Source: Hirudo medicinalis | Lineage: Eukaryota; Annelida; Clitellata; Hirudinida; Hirudinidae | Reading direction: 5' to 3' | Length of the DNA: 64,000 nt | Assembly: GCA_011800805.1 (NCBI GenBank) | Contig: MPNW01000141.1 | Coordinates: forward strand, 229,730 to 293,729 | Shown: positions 25,901 to 36,900 of the stretch, one piece after another | Numbering within the stretch: position 1 is the stretch's first letter | Layout: the number at the start of each line of letters is the position of its first letter | The notes under the pieces: model-generated | The model's input: only the letters and a program-made list of their open reading frames with translations | Told to the model about the DNA's origin: nothing | Databases searched by the model: none | Made by a program: the position numbers and the translations under genes

Positions 25901-27364
25901 GCTGAGCAGGCAGGAGGCTGAAAGCTGTCAAAGGAAAAATAAGATAATCAACATAGTTCTGCAAAGATAAGCAGTAGAGTGGATCGCAAAGTAAAATCTT
26001 CTGGATTTCAGATCCCAGACAAACAAAAATCAGTGATCCATATTAAAGCAAATTATTAATTAACCAAAAATAGATTTGTTCTTATATAATCATTTTCTAG
26101 CAACTTTGATTTAAAAATAAGACCGAATTATCTTGTTTTGCAAATCTGAGCGTGGAGGTCTCTTTAGAGATCGGCTAAAAACAATTATATGGAACATAAT
26201 TTAAAAATGTTAAAGCATTGGGATTGTTGCTGAATGTCTTGTGATTAATCAGATGAACTTTTGATTAAATTTGGTCCAGTAGAACCAGATTTTTTCGAGC
26301 GAGAAGTATGCATGGGATACATATATATCTTATACATGGGGAAATACGGTATGTAACAACTTCGGTTTTTTTAATGTTGCGATCCCTAGACATGAAATAA
26401 AATATAAAAGTAATATATTTTATTGATCAGTAAATCAAGGAGCACCAATTTATTAGTGTCTTGAATCAATGGTGGATAGACCCTCCCTAAGAAGCAGATA
26501 AGTAATTGAAACTATTAGCCTTGCTAGGTTTTAGATTTTGTGACTTCATTTTGATGATTATTTATTAATGTATGTTTCTTATATCTATTGATATAATGTA
26601 TAAGTTAATTATCAAAAACCATTTCTTGAACTCTCTGTATCTTCCTAATATTCTTGTGTGAATTTTATTATTAATATTGCAGTAATGTGCAATAAACATG
26701 GGATTTTGATAAGGTGCTGGAAAATGTGATCAATTTCAATTGGTTGGTTGTCACTTTATAGTATAAAACTATGATCATTTGGACTTAATTTATAGCGGGC
26801 CGATCTCGGAGGTACTGCACAATCGGATCAACACGCGGAGGATCTTGCCCAGTGGGCAAGCGCAAGGCTGTCTCCCCCGTCCAAAGATAAGCATAGATAA
26901 TGTAAATATCTTCCCGTGGAGGATTTGTAGATCGATTTTTATTAAAATGCATCGTTAAAATTATTTCCTTATTAGCTAATTTTAATTAGTGATACTTACC
27001 AAAATTTTGCCCATCAACGTGCGACCAGATACGAAGTACTGACATCTTCGTTTCAAAATGAGAGACACTTTGCTTTGAAGCAAATCTTTTTTGGTCAGAA
27101 ATTGGATTCCCTTGCAGGTGCAAATTAAGAGGAAACCTGAAACCCGTGAAATATTAATTCTAGATTAACTAATGCTATTATGTTAGTGATTCTAATTAAA
27201 TTAATTGCAATGCATTGCATGAGTTCTTTCGTTAATTATATAAAAAATAAATATAATTAACCTCCTCCAAAGGCGAACAAACTTGAACAGAGGAAGAATA
27301 ACCAATATCTTTCCAAACTACAATGGTTTCCAAGTATGGTAGCGTTCGTTATATTTGTCGTCAT
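19973..27364 (-). CDS. KCNMA1: BK-type (Slo1) calcium-activated potassium channel, copy A
   Basis: A plasma-membrane K+ channel gated by voltage and Ca2+. Spliced exons give, in order: ATG at 27364 with an Asn/Thr-rich extracellular end; S0 (ending about 27270); the S0-S1 linker (about 27136-27000) ending SGRTLMGKIL; S1 (SIGSLIIYLVEAS); S2; S3 (LVDFSTIPPSFVSI); S4 GLRFMRAFRIMSIPDILQYL with three arginines in the usual spacing; the pore TMSTVGYGDV near 24757-24783; S6; RCK1 (IVVCGNLSYRALNNFL, NEADACVIMANQ, MRAISIKNFS, CLTPGFSTLLANL, DPKLIRKCGCGSL); RCK2 (GHIVVC, DEDDEASMDSD region); a weak calcium bowl near 20700-20745; and the terminal RFVITNPPKSLTVYPSDLV followed by TGA. Mammalian Slo1 continues well beyond this point, so the cytoplasmic tail is short. 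All domains are present and exon phases checked are consistent. It is a paralogue of copy B just upstream in the same orientation. Confidence 0.9.
24065..24430. repeat. Candidate inserted DNA element in an intron of copy A
   Basis: The intron between the S6 exon and the first RCK1 exon is about 850 bp in copy A but about 170 bp in copy B. The extra sequence begins ACTGTACCAGTC...GGTTTAGCC with a run of CCCCTACCCCTA and ends CCCCTACCTAAACC...GGTACCAGTACAGT. The two ends are imperfect inverted relatives (ACTGTAC ... GGTTTAG ... AGGGG). No ORF and no clear target duplication were found. Confidence 0.35.
24690..24880 (-). other. Pore-S6 exon of copy A with GYGD selectivity filter
   Basis: The exon encodes LEMSGDWFLDFSNSG, then YWWSFYLVVVTMSTVGYGDV and CKTVSGKIFLCIFILTTL, ending at a GTAATT donor. 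This is the Slo1 turret, pore helix, filter and S6. The filter is the canonical K+-selective TVGYGD. It joins in frame to AFIASYIPEIAELIG in the next exon. Confidence 0.9.
26793..26927 (-). pseudogene. U2 snRNA-like pseudogene fragment
   Basis: Read on the minus strand, the block shows features of the 3' half of U2 snRNA: CTTTGGACGGGGGAGAC, a GCTTGCCCACTGGGCAAG stem-loop, then TCCTCCGCGTGTTGATCC and TTGTGCAGTACCTCC. These resemble the 3' stem-loops III-IV of animal U2, whose known sequence there reads GTATTGCAGTACC. A diverged stem IIb-like part precedes it. The conserved 5' end with the branch-point recognition sequence was not found, so this looks like a truncated, degenerate copy. It lies in the intron between the S0-S1 linker and S1 exons of copy A and is absent from copy B. 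Confidence 0.5.
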
Positions 27365-29473
27365 TTATTTTGTGAGGCAATATCTCGAAATCGAGATGAA
27401 ATTCTCAAAAAATCAAAATGAACTAATTACGAATTGTGAGGGAAACTGGGATCGGTTATATTGTTCTAACTTAAAGGCCCTAACACCTGCTAAGAGAATA
27501 ACAAAGCAGAGTCACTAACACACGTGAGAATCGTCGTATTCTCAAGCGTGCAAGCTTTAAAGCTAGTTGAATCAGTCAATAAATGTAAGGATATTTTACT
27601 CATGCGAAATAATACAACTGATAGCACTGGCCTTCATAATAAATCAATCAAATATCAAATAGACATTTGTAGGAGGTCTCTACAAAGGGCGGTTTGTTTA
27701 AAGGCATCCTAAAACTAACTTTCCGTTTGTTTTGACCGGCCACCACTACACAAAGCGATTATTCTTCGGCTGGGTTTGATAATCTAGGGATCATTTGAAT
27801 CCTATAACCTACCATTTAATGGGTCCTAACACCTTTTTCACAAAACTGTCTTTTATAGACATATTTTAACTCTTCAAAACAAAATAAAACATCAAAGATG
27901 AGTGAAGATGTGCCAACTTACATCATGTTAAAACGTTTAGTGTTCTAAAATTGAAGTTATTCATTGTTCGACACTGAGTTCAAGGCATCAATGTCTTTCA
28001 TGGCCTCTCAGACTTCCACAATATCCTGTTTATGGCCATCTGAGACTCACTATGACAGCAAAATAATGAAGTGAATTTAATCTGCGCAGTTAGCTCATGT
28101 ACTCCTTTTCCTCTGCGCCTCACTATCATCGCACATTATTTGTTACTTTTTCTTATCATTGCTATTTTTCTTTCATTTTATTTTTATTTTTATTTTTCTG
28201 GAACTTTTTTATTTTCTACTTGTGTTCATGTACATCCACCAAATAAACACGAATTAAACAGCACTGAAATTTTCAAAGACATTTTTTTAAAGACAAAAAT
28301 AGAATAATGGCGTGCCATTTGGAAGCCTCAACCATTTGATTACAGCTGCCCTTATCATGGTGCCAATGGCTGTCAAAGACTGTCAAAGACCTCAGATTGA
28401 CTAGATCAAACATGAGGTTGCATTTTAGGAATTCGGTGGTTGCGCAGTATTTAGATTCTTTAGTGCGCATTTATGGGAGCTCTTGATATGTGGCATGAAG
28501 CATCTCTTGAAATATTTGGCGGATGCTGGATTTAACCTCTCTGCCAACTTCTGTTCCAAGTTATTTGTTACTTTTAATCACTGCCAGAGCTTTTTTCTTT
28601 TTGATTGTAGCTATGGGTGGGGATTCACAATTCTTTGCTTTTTTTCATTTGCAAACAAGAGAGGCGTATTTTTAAGCTTTGTTGAGCAATCCTCTATCTG
28701 CCGAAGGAGGACCTTCCTAAGTCGCTGGAGGATATGAGAATAAAGTCATAATTATAATGTTATTATCGAGTTGTGACTTATACAGGGTATTTTAACATTA
28801 CATATCTATGATACGGAGAGCAGCCCTACATTAGAATAGGAATGTGGATAGACAAATAAATAAAAATAAATTGAAAGTCGACAACTGATTTGATCTCACT
28901 TCATACAAATCCGAAAGCTTCCATCCGAATCTGATGCCTCAAATCTTAGGTTTTATAGATAATTCAAAACAGCAGCTTGTTGTTGCTGAAGTTGGCAGTC
29001 TAACCGGATGATTCTGTCATTATTCACTAAGGAATTGCTTTTGCAGAATAGCATACGAAAATTTATTCGTCGAAAAACAATACGAACAAATAAATAAAAA
29101 CAATAAAAAATAATTCAAAATTTGCAAACAATTTTTGTTTTTTAATATATAAATACAGATTTGAATGAATTCAGATTTGAATTCTTATTTATTGGCTCAC
29201 AGGAATTCATCAGACTGGAGTTGTTCGATCAATTTTAAAATATGTTTGGTTTCGTAGATGCTGAGGTTGGTCGATATAAATTGTTTATTATTTTTATACT
29301 CATACTTAATTTTTTAGTAAGTTTTGTGCCTTTTGTAGTTAGATTTCAGTTTCTCATTTTTATCTTTAGTTTGAAAAGCCCTGAAGGTGGAAAAACGAGC
29401 CTCAGACATGCTGACTAAAGAGATTAAAATTTTCAGCAACTTAAAAACGGAAGGTGACATGAATTTTCGCAGT
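27365..29473. other. Intergenic stretch upstream of BK copy A, no gene recognised
   Basis: About 2.1 kb between the start codon of copy A and the piggyBac element. Only short ORFs without recognisable domains occur, such as a Phe-rich one at 28071-28307. The proximal part presumably contains the promoter and 5' UTR of copy A, but no element can be pinpointed. Confidence 0.4.
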
Positions 29474-29557
29474 TTAACCCTTGGATGCCTAAGGGGGGTA
29501 CAATTGTACCCCAAAGTTTCCTTTTTTGAAATCCTAGAATCTCTTTTTGAAATTTTG

Positions 29558-29643
29558 TCCTGAATTTTTGTGAGAATTATCTTCAACATGTGTGTGATAN
29601 TCCTGAATTTTTGTGAGAATTATCGTCAACATGTGTGTGATAA
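29558..29643. repeat. 43-bp tandem duplication within the piggyBac element
   Basis: The block TCCTGAATTTTTGTGAGAAT...GTGTGTGATA occurs twice in tandem with a 43-bp period and one substitution, with an N at 29600 at the junction. It could be a real subterminal duplication or an assembly-join artefact. Confidence 0.7.
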
Positions 29644-29857
29644 TAGCATGTAAATATTTTTTTTATAAGGGTGAAAAGCCTTTTTTGCACGAAAGATCAA
29701 AAGACATGGGGTACATTTGTACCCCCCGTTAGGCAATAAAATTACGGACAGTCATATTCACAAACGTTAAATTTTTTTTTAGCAATTACAATATTACTTA
29801 TGACATAACATATAACACTGTATTATTGCATGCAACATAATATAAAATATAGCATAC

Positions 29858-30313
29858 ATGTATGAACAGTATTCATACATTCCGAAGAAAAACAGAAACG
29901 TTATTCTTCTGTCTTCTCAGCATCAAGGTGCAGCAATTGAAGGAGAAGAGCATGATTTCAAGCCAGAAATGATCTTAGATTATAATAAAACAAAGAGTGC
30001 TGTGGATACGCTGGATAAATTTGTGCATGAGTACAGGTATCTGCGGACGAGTAGACGGTGGCCACTAGCCTTGTTCTTCGACTTCATCGATATTGCAGGT
30101 CACAATGCCTTCTGTGCTTGGTCAGATCATGATCCAAATTACAACGTGGGAAAATCTCATAGTCGCCGACTCTTTCTCATGCAGCTGGCTGAAGATATGG
30201 TGAAGCCGTTGATAGATGGAAGGGCAAGAAACCCAGTCGGAATTCAAGTACCTATTCTTGCAGCTATACGCACGTTTGTTTCTGTTGAGCATCGCATTGC
30301 GAGACATATGTAG
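29858..30313 (+). pseudogene. piggyBac transposase C-terminal fragment
   Basis: A 151-codon ORF encodes the last part of the catalytic DDE domain of a piggyBac transposase. It includes DYNKTKSAVDTLDKF, with the conserved Asp of VDTLD, then RRWPLALFFDFIDIAGHNAF. The N-terminal two thirds, including the first catalytic aspartates, are absent, and the cysteine-rich zinc-binding tail that follows in active proteins is missing. The protein therefore cannot be an active transposase. Confidence 0.88.
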
Positions 30314-30996
30314 GATCGCACATCCATCATAACCACGTGCTGATCCTAGCCCTATCAGCGATGACTTACCAGGCGCGCATCCTTTGTTTGTGGACATCCT
30401 CCTTTGTCCTGACTGGCTATTTAAGAAGCTACGTCAGGGCATTCTTCCCTTCTCTCTCCTNGAATGTATTAAAATACAACCCTCCTGTATAGCATCATTC
30501 ATTACAGCAGTTCCATGTTTATAAGCATTGCTAGATAGCGCTGTGGAATAAATGTTTTATGAAAACTATATTTTTATATCCTCTAAACATGTGCAGAGTA
30601 ACAGGTAAATTGGTTTTATTAACAAACTTTCGGTTGATGCTCAGTAACCATAAATGTTTCGGGGTACACTTGTACCCCCCTCAGCTAAAACTGGAAGTTG
30701 AGTCACCTTAGGCATCCAAGGGTTAAGAAGTGACCCATGATGCCCGACCGCCATGCTATACATTCTTAATGAATCAATTGTAAACAATAAACCTGTCCTT
30801 TAAAATGTGTAAAAATTGAGATTGCTCATGAGTTGAAATTCATCAACTTTTTGACGTTGCTAGGCACCAAGCAATATACCTACAATCCAAAACAATTATT
30901 AATAATTATTAATTATTATTAATTAATCATAATGAAATTTAATGAATTTAATTATAATGAAATTAGTTTTTTAAATTCATGCAGCGGAGTTAAATG

Positions 30997-33900
30997 TCAT
31001 ACCAGATCTGATGGATACACAGTTAGAGACTTTGGGGGATTTGTAATGACGAATCTGTCCCCTTCTATAGAAGGTCTGGAATATAATCCAAAGTACCTGT
31101 ACAAGCCAAGACACACAATTCCATGTTTGCTGAGTGATGTTAGAAATAGGACTTCAAAAGTCAGCAAATTCTGGAAAAAAATGTCTAAGTTTTGACTAAA
31201 TGCTGGCAAATTTTCTAGATATGAGTAATTATTATCCTTCCGCAGAATGGCCAAGATGCTTGCGAAGAGACTCAATGAATATCGCGAAGTTGCATCATCT
31301 CATCTGATCAATTTTTTGCTTAAAAGGTTAAAGTGCAATTTAGTTCAGAGGATGCGATCCTTCAGTCATGATGCCGTGTTCGTAACCCAACTTGCCCACA
31401 AGCACCCTTGGGAAGGATGCCATGTAAATGGTTAAAAAGAGCTATGCAATGCTATGCTATATAAATGAATTACATTTGCATTTTAAATGCAGCATTAACC
31501 CCTTTAACGTCCATTAAAATTTTTGAAGTCATTGCAGTGGCGGCTATTTCTTTTTGAGAAATATCTCTATTTTATGACAATTTTAAAAACTACTTGAAAC
31601 TATTTAGTCTTTTTACTGTAAATACTGAAAAAAAAGTGGTTCCATATGGTGAATTCATGATTAATAAATCGATATTTTCAAGGACGAGTTAACCCGGGTC
31701 GACCCCTAAATGAGTTAAATACTGTAGGTATGTATAATATATTTATCAGTAATGCGTGCCACAGTCTGATAAATTTGAAAGTATTTACCGCATCCTTCTG
31801 CAGAGACAAATCATCAAGGGTCAGTAGAAGAGTCTCGTTTTTGAATGAACATCCGTGGTTGTCCAAGTTCACTAAGGCTTGGATGAAGTTAAATGCACCA
31901 GGATTGCAATAAATCTATAAAACATAATGTACAAGGACATTCATCTCGACAATTCATCGCGCTAGCTTAAAGCACAATCTTTCAATTACATAGTTAACAA
32001 AAATGAGTAAATATAAATTCTTTGTCCTTTATCGTACTCAACGGGTCCTAAGACTAACTTCGGAGATTTTTGATGTTGTAGTAAAAAATGTAAATAATTT
32101 CAATGGGCCGTTCCTTAAAAAATCTAAATAGTAGAAGGTAAGATAATGAAATGACAAGAACTGTTACCATGCTCACGAAAGCATCCAGGACACTGGTGCT
32201 GAAAACTTGACCTGATGCAAATGATTTTGACAGGTACAGTAAAGATTTTGGCTCTTCCTCGTCAAGTCCAATCATGATCGCGTTTGAATCGTGAACTTCA
32301 AATACGCATAGCACAATATTACACCAATATACATTACATTAAGAGTACATAATATTTATATTGAAATAAGAATATTTAAAATTCCACTTTCTGTTATCTT
32401 ACGCGTCAAATTATAACTTCACACAAGGCATCTTTCTAGAACCGAATATAATTAGCTTCTTTTTTTATTTAGCAAAATTTATTAAAGTCTAAAGAGCAAT
32501 TTAAATATTACAGAATAAACATTACTAATGCTATGAGAATGTTACCTATTTCTGTAAGTATCATTGCTTGGGGGTAGATTTCTAAAATTGACAAATATAT
32601 TTAGATTGAGAGATTTCACGAAAGTGGTTTAAACATTTAAGAAAATAGATCTGCACAATATGGAAGAATAACATTATAATGTGATATAAGCAATAAAGAG
32701 AAATAAAAAAATGAATCATAAATTAAATGTAAATTTATACAAAAAGATAATAAGAAAAAGCCCCCGTAAACTTTATTGATAGAGCTATTTTTTAAACCTT
32801 GTTTTTCGTTTACCAACGACAAATGATCTTTGATGGCACTTCTGACAAAAAGGGTTGTCAATATGGAGTAAACATCTGAATCCATATAGGCCTCGTTGTC
32901 AGTCTCTTCATTGTCGTTATACCCTGATAAAATGACGCATGTTTTGCATTCTTCTATGTCGACTTTTCTCAAGTCTTCCCAAACGAGCGGAGAACCCTTG
33001 AATAAAAATTTATCAAATGGTCATCTCAAAAGTTAGATTTAATGCGATCAATTACTCGGTCACTTATCATCAATACTTATAAACCACTTGATAGGACCAG
33101 ATAAATTGTAGCCCATCATCGTTGCCAATTCGTTCAACGATTGACTTGATACTACAATTTTCTTTTGATGGTGATGAGTACCTTATTGAGAAAGACACCT
33201 TGTTGGCGACAAAATGTTTGCCACTCAGAGGCCGAGGGATCGTTTTCATCGAGAAAGGACACGATATCGTGTTTCTGTGAATTCTGGACGTTCTTCAAAT
33301 GAATGATGAAGGATTTCATTTCAGAGATGTTTATGGAAGTTCCAGGACACACCACAATATGTCCACTAAAATGATCCTTTCTCGTGCTTGTCATCTGCAA
33401 GTTATTGGCAACCATCACGTTGCAAAACAAGAAATAAGAAAAAGGCTTATGACATACATCCGAATCGGTGATCTGATTTGTTTTAAACTCGGGAGCACTT
33501 TTAACATCTTGTAAAAAAATTGCATCATAATCTATTCTGAAGGAGTTGAAGCTATTTTTAGAATTATCCTTCATTTAAAGGGCAAATCAATTTTTAAATA
33601 CCTCGATGCCTTGGGTAATAAGTCGGATGTGGTTGATACTTCAAAGGAAAGTTAAAGCATAGACTTTGGAACTTACAAAAAGATTAAAATTACTTACTCC
33701 CACAGCCACATTTCTTTATCAACTTTGGATCCTCCACAAACTTATGACAGTTGGCACAATACTCCTTAACCTTTTGGAGGTCACTTTCCTGTCGACAAAT
33801 AAAAAGGCCAGAAGAACTGTCTCTTATGAGAAATCGTTGCATCGAGGGATTAACGAAAACCTTTCCTTTTTCGTAATTGCATACTCCAATCAGCATGAGA

Positions 33901-36900
33901 TTCAACTTGGAATAACATATTCTGTTAGAAACATTTATCCAATAAATAGTAATTTTGTATTGAAATTCAATAATAGCACTTTGAACAATATACCACTACA
34001 ATGAACAATTCAATTCATTAATACCTTGCAGCATCTTCAAAAGTCAATCCCGAGAAACCTCGAGAAAAGACAGTTTTATAAATTTCCATGGATGCACCAT
34101 GACAATAATGAGAATACCAGGAGTCACTTTTGTCAGTGGTCTGTTAGTTTAATAAATATCCTGGTTAATGTTAATCTTCAGAAATGTTAATTAAGGGACT
34201 ACCTTGATGTCCAAGGTGAAGACGAGATTGGCCAAAAGAGTTGAAAACCCGGGCGTCAAACATCCAGCGGCCATGATACTCTGTTTAACCTGAGACAAGC
34301 AGACAATTTTGTCCACGAATTTTTGCCAACGAGGCAAGTTTTCCAAATACTTCTGTAATCCAGGTCATTACTTAAAAATGTGTCACTCAATTATGAAAAT
34401 GCAAATACCTGGCTTTCTGGTTTGAGAAGTTGGATGATAATTTTTGTGGAGGAGAAATTTTTAATGGAGATGGCCCTCATGATGTTTCTCATGTCATCTA
34501 CCTCAGGTTTTTTGCTCTTTTGATTAGCCATTATCACGCAGGCATCAGCCTCGTTCATCTTCAAATATATATATTTGTATATGCTAAGATGCTTATATAT
34601 TATAAGACCATGTTTAATGGTCAAAAATATTCATTTCAACCTTGACTCTCTTCAATCCTTCAACACGAAACGGTGACTCTCTCATACGAACCACTCTTGT
34701 GAAATATCCTTTCAAGAGAGCCTCTATGTCTAGAGACAGTGGTTTCCTATCCAAATATCCTCAATTTAAAATTTTTCATTTTATGGTTATTCAATTCTAA
34801 ACTAAGTAGAAGGACGATTTTTTTTATGAAATCAAACCCTTCTTAAAAATCCGATTAATCATTTCACACCCAACCAATCAACCAATATTGTTTGAATTTC
34901 GTACTTGTTCATTACAACCACTTTTGTCATCTTCGTTTCCTTACGATCTGGATGTAGAAAATCCATCAGGAAGTTGTTGAGAGCGCGATAACTGAGGTTT
35001 CCACACACCACAATGTGACTGAAATGAGTTTATCGAGCATTTGACACATACTTAAGATTCAAACATTTTAAACTCACTTCATGTCACTTTCAACTTGCAA
35101 TGATACCTTCAACCTATGCTTCCTGCTCCCTATCAGTTCAGCTATCTCAGGGATGTAGCTGGCCACGAAAGCCTAATAGGAATAAAACATTTGTTTTTGC
35201 TTATAATATAACGGTTTAAAACAAATTGTGCTATATTATTTTAAGATCGTATCCCAAATGAGGTCTACTCTTTATGTCGAAGTTACAAAATAAATTATTG
35301 GAATAATTTAAACATTTGTAATGAATACTCAAAGGAAAATATATTGGTTACCAATGTTGTCAGAATGAAAAAACAAATGAATATTCTTCCGGAGACGGTT
35401 TTACACGTGACATCTCCAAAGCCGACAGTTGACATGGTGATCATCACCAAGTAGAAACTCTCCCAGTACGTCTCGGTTCCTGGTGTTTGAAAATCCACTT
35501 TGAAATCTCCGCAAATTTCAAGCTGAAATATGTTTTGTATGAAATATTCAGAAATGGCAATTTGAGAGTACATTGTTCCGATAAAAATTTAATAATGCAA
35601 ACCAATTGTATGAAGCCAGCAGCAGCAAGAAGAATTGAAGTCAGAATTGAAAGAAGTTGGGCGAACCTGATGTTTTGGGGTGTTTTAAGAAGTCTGAGGT
35701 ACTGCAAAATGTCGGGTATGCTCATAACCCTGAAGGCTCTCATAAATCTCAGACCTTTGTCAATTTGTGTCATTATCATTTTAAAGTTTGACTATGGATG
35801 TATTAGATAATAATAGTTATGCATGACTTTAACAAGAGAGACTATAACAGATGACTGGCTTTAAATCTTTAAAAATTCTGTTACAAATTATTAATCTCTT
35901 TTATAAGAGCTCTGCTTACCTAGCCATTGTCGGCGCAGAGCAACGGACGCCACCAACGGCGGAATGGTCATCAAATCAACAAGAGAATGCAAGCTAAGCC
36001 AGAACAAGATTTTGTTATCAGCAGCCACAAACTGAAATTAATAGTCCGATATTGGACTTGGATTTTCCAAACTGAAATTCTCAAATTTTCATTTTTTAAG
36101 TATTATTTCATAATATGTTTATCCTGATTATGTGCAAGTTTGGAAATCTCACCTTGGTAATCATTAAAAATAGTAACTTCGTAGAATGATGTTTGTTTAC
36201 CTTATGCTCAATAATTTGTAACCGAAACTTCAAAAAAAAACATTTGTGTTAAAACATTACTCACCTTTATGATGAACATGACTGATAAAAATATGTTGAA
36301 GCTTAAATCAAGGTAGTACATGTGCTGCTCTGCTAACCAATCTGAATCAAATTCAGGGACATCTTTGTAGTACCTTCAATTATATTAGCAATGGTCGGTT
36401 ATAAGAAATTATATTAAATTAATTTATTAATTGATCTAAGTACTGAGAATCGTTTAATGTACATCGCAAGGGAATGAAAGTTGAACTAACTTTGAGGCTT
36501 CAATCAAATAAATGATCAAAGAACTGATGCTGAACAGACATGACGAAGAGATCTGTCGAAGGAGAATGCTAATATCATTGCGGTTATGTGGATTTGTTGG
36601 TACATGCAGTACAAACAATATGTGTGCATTAAGTATCCTTATTGGACTTGTAGCGCCGTTTCACGAGAGCGCTCCCTGGCTGTGCAAGTTGATTCCCGAA
36701 GACGACAAATGCAGGGAACCCTCTGAGTTATCCAACACGCCAATAATATATAAATGACTAGTTAAAAATTATACATTTAATTCTAGTATTAGAATTTTAA
36801 AGCACAGGATGAAATTGATAAGTCAATTGCGGAACTTTACGTTTGAGGAAATGCGTGGTCCTATTCAGACGGGCCTGTAGTCGTGCCTATTCAGTCATTC

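Larger units (their letters stand above)
29478..30722 (+). mobile_element. piggyBac-family element with TTAA target duplication
   Basis: The left end reads TTAA then CCCTTGGATGCCTAAGG and the right end CCTTAGGCATCCAAGGG then TTAA, a perfect 17-bp terminal inverted repeat flanked by the family's obligatory TTAA duplication (29474-29477 and 30723-30726). Inner copies of GGGGTACA..TGTACCCC occur near both ends as subterminal repeats. The 1,245-bp element holds only the C-terminal third of a transposase and so is internally deleted. It lies exactly between the two BK-channel genes. N positions at 29600 and 30462 fall inside it. Confidence 0.9.
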
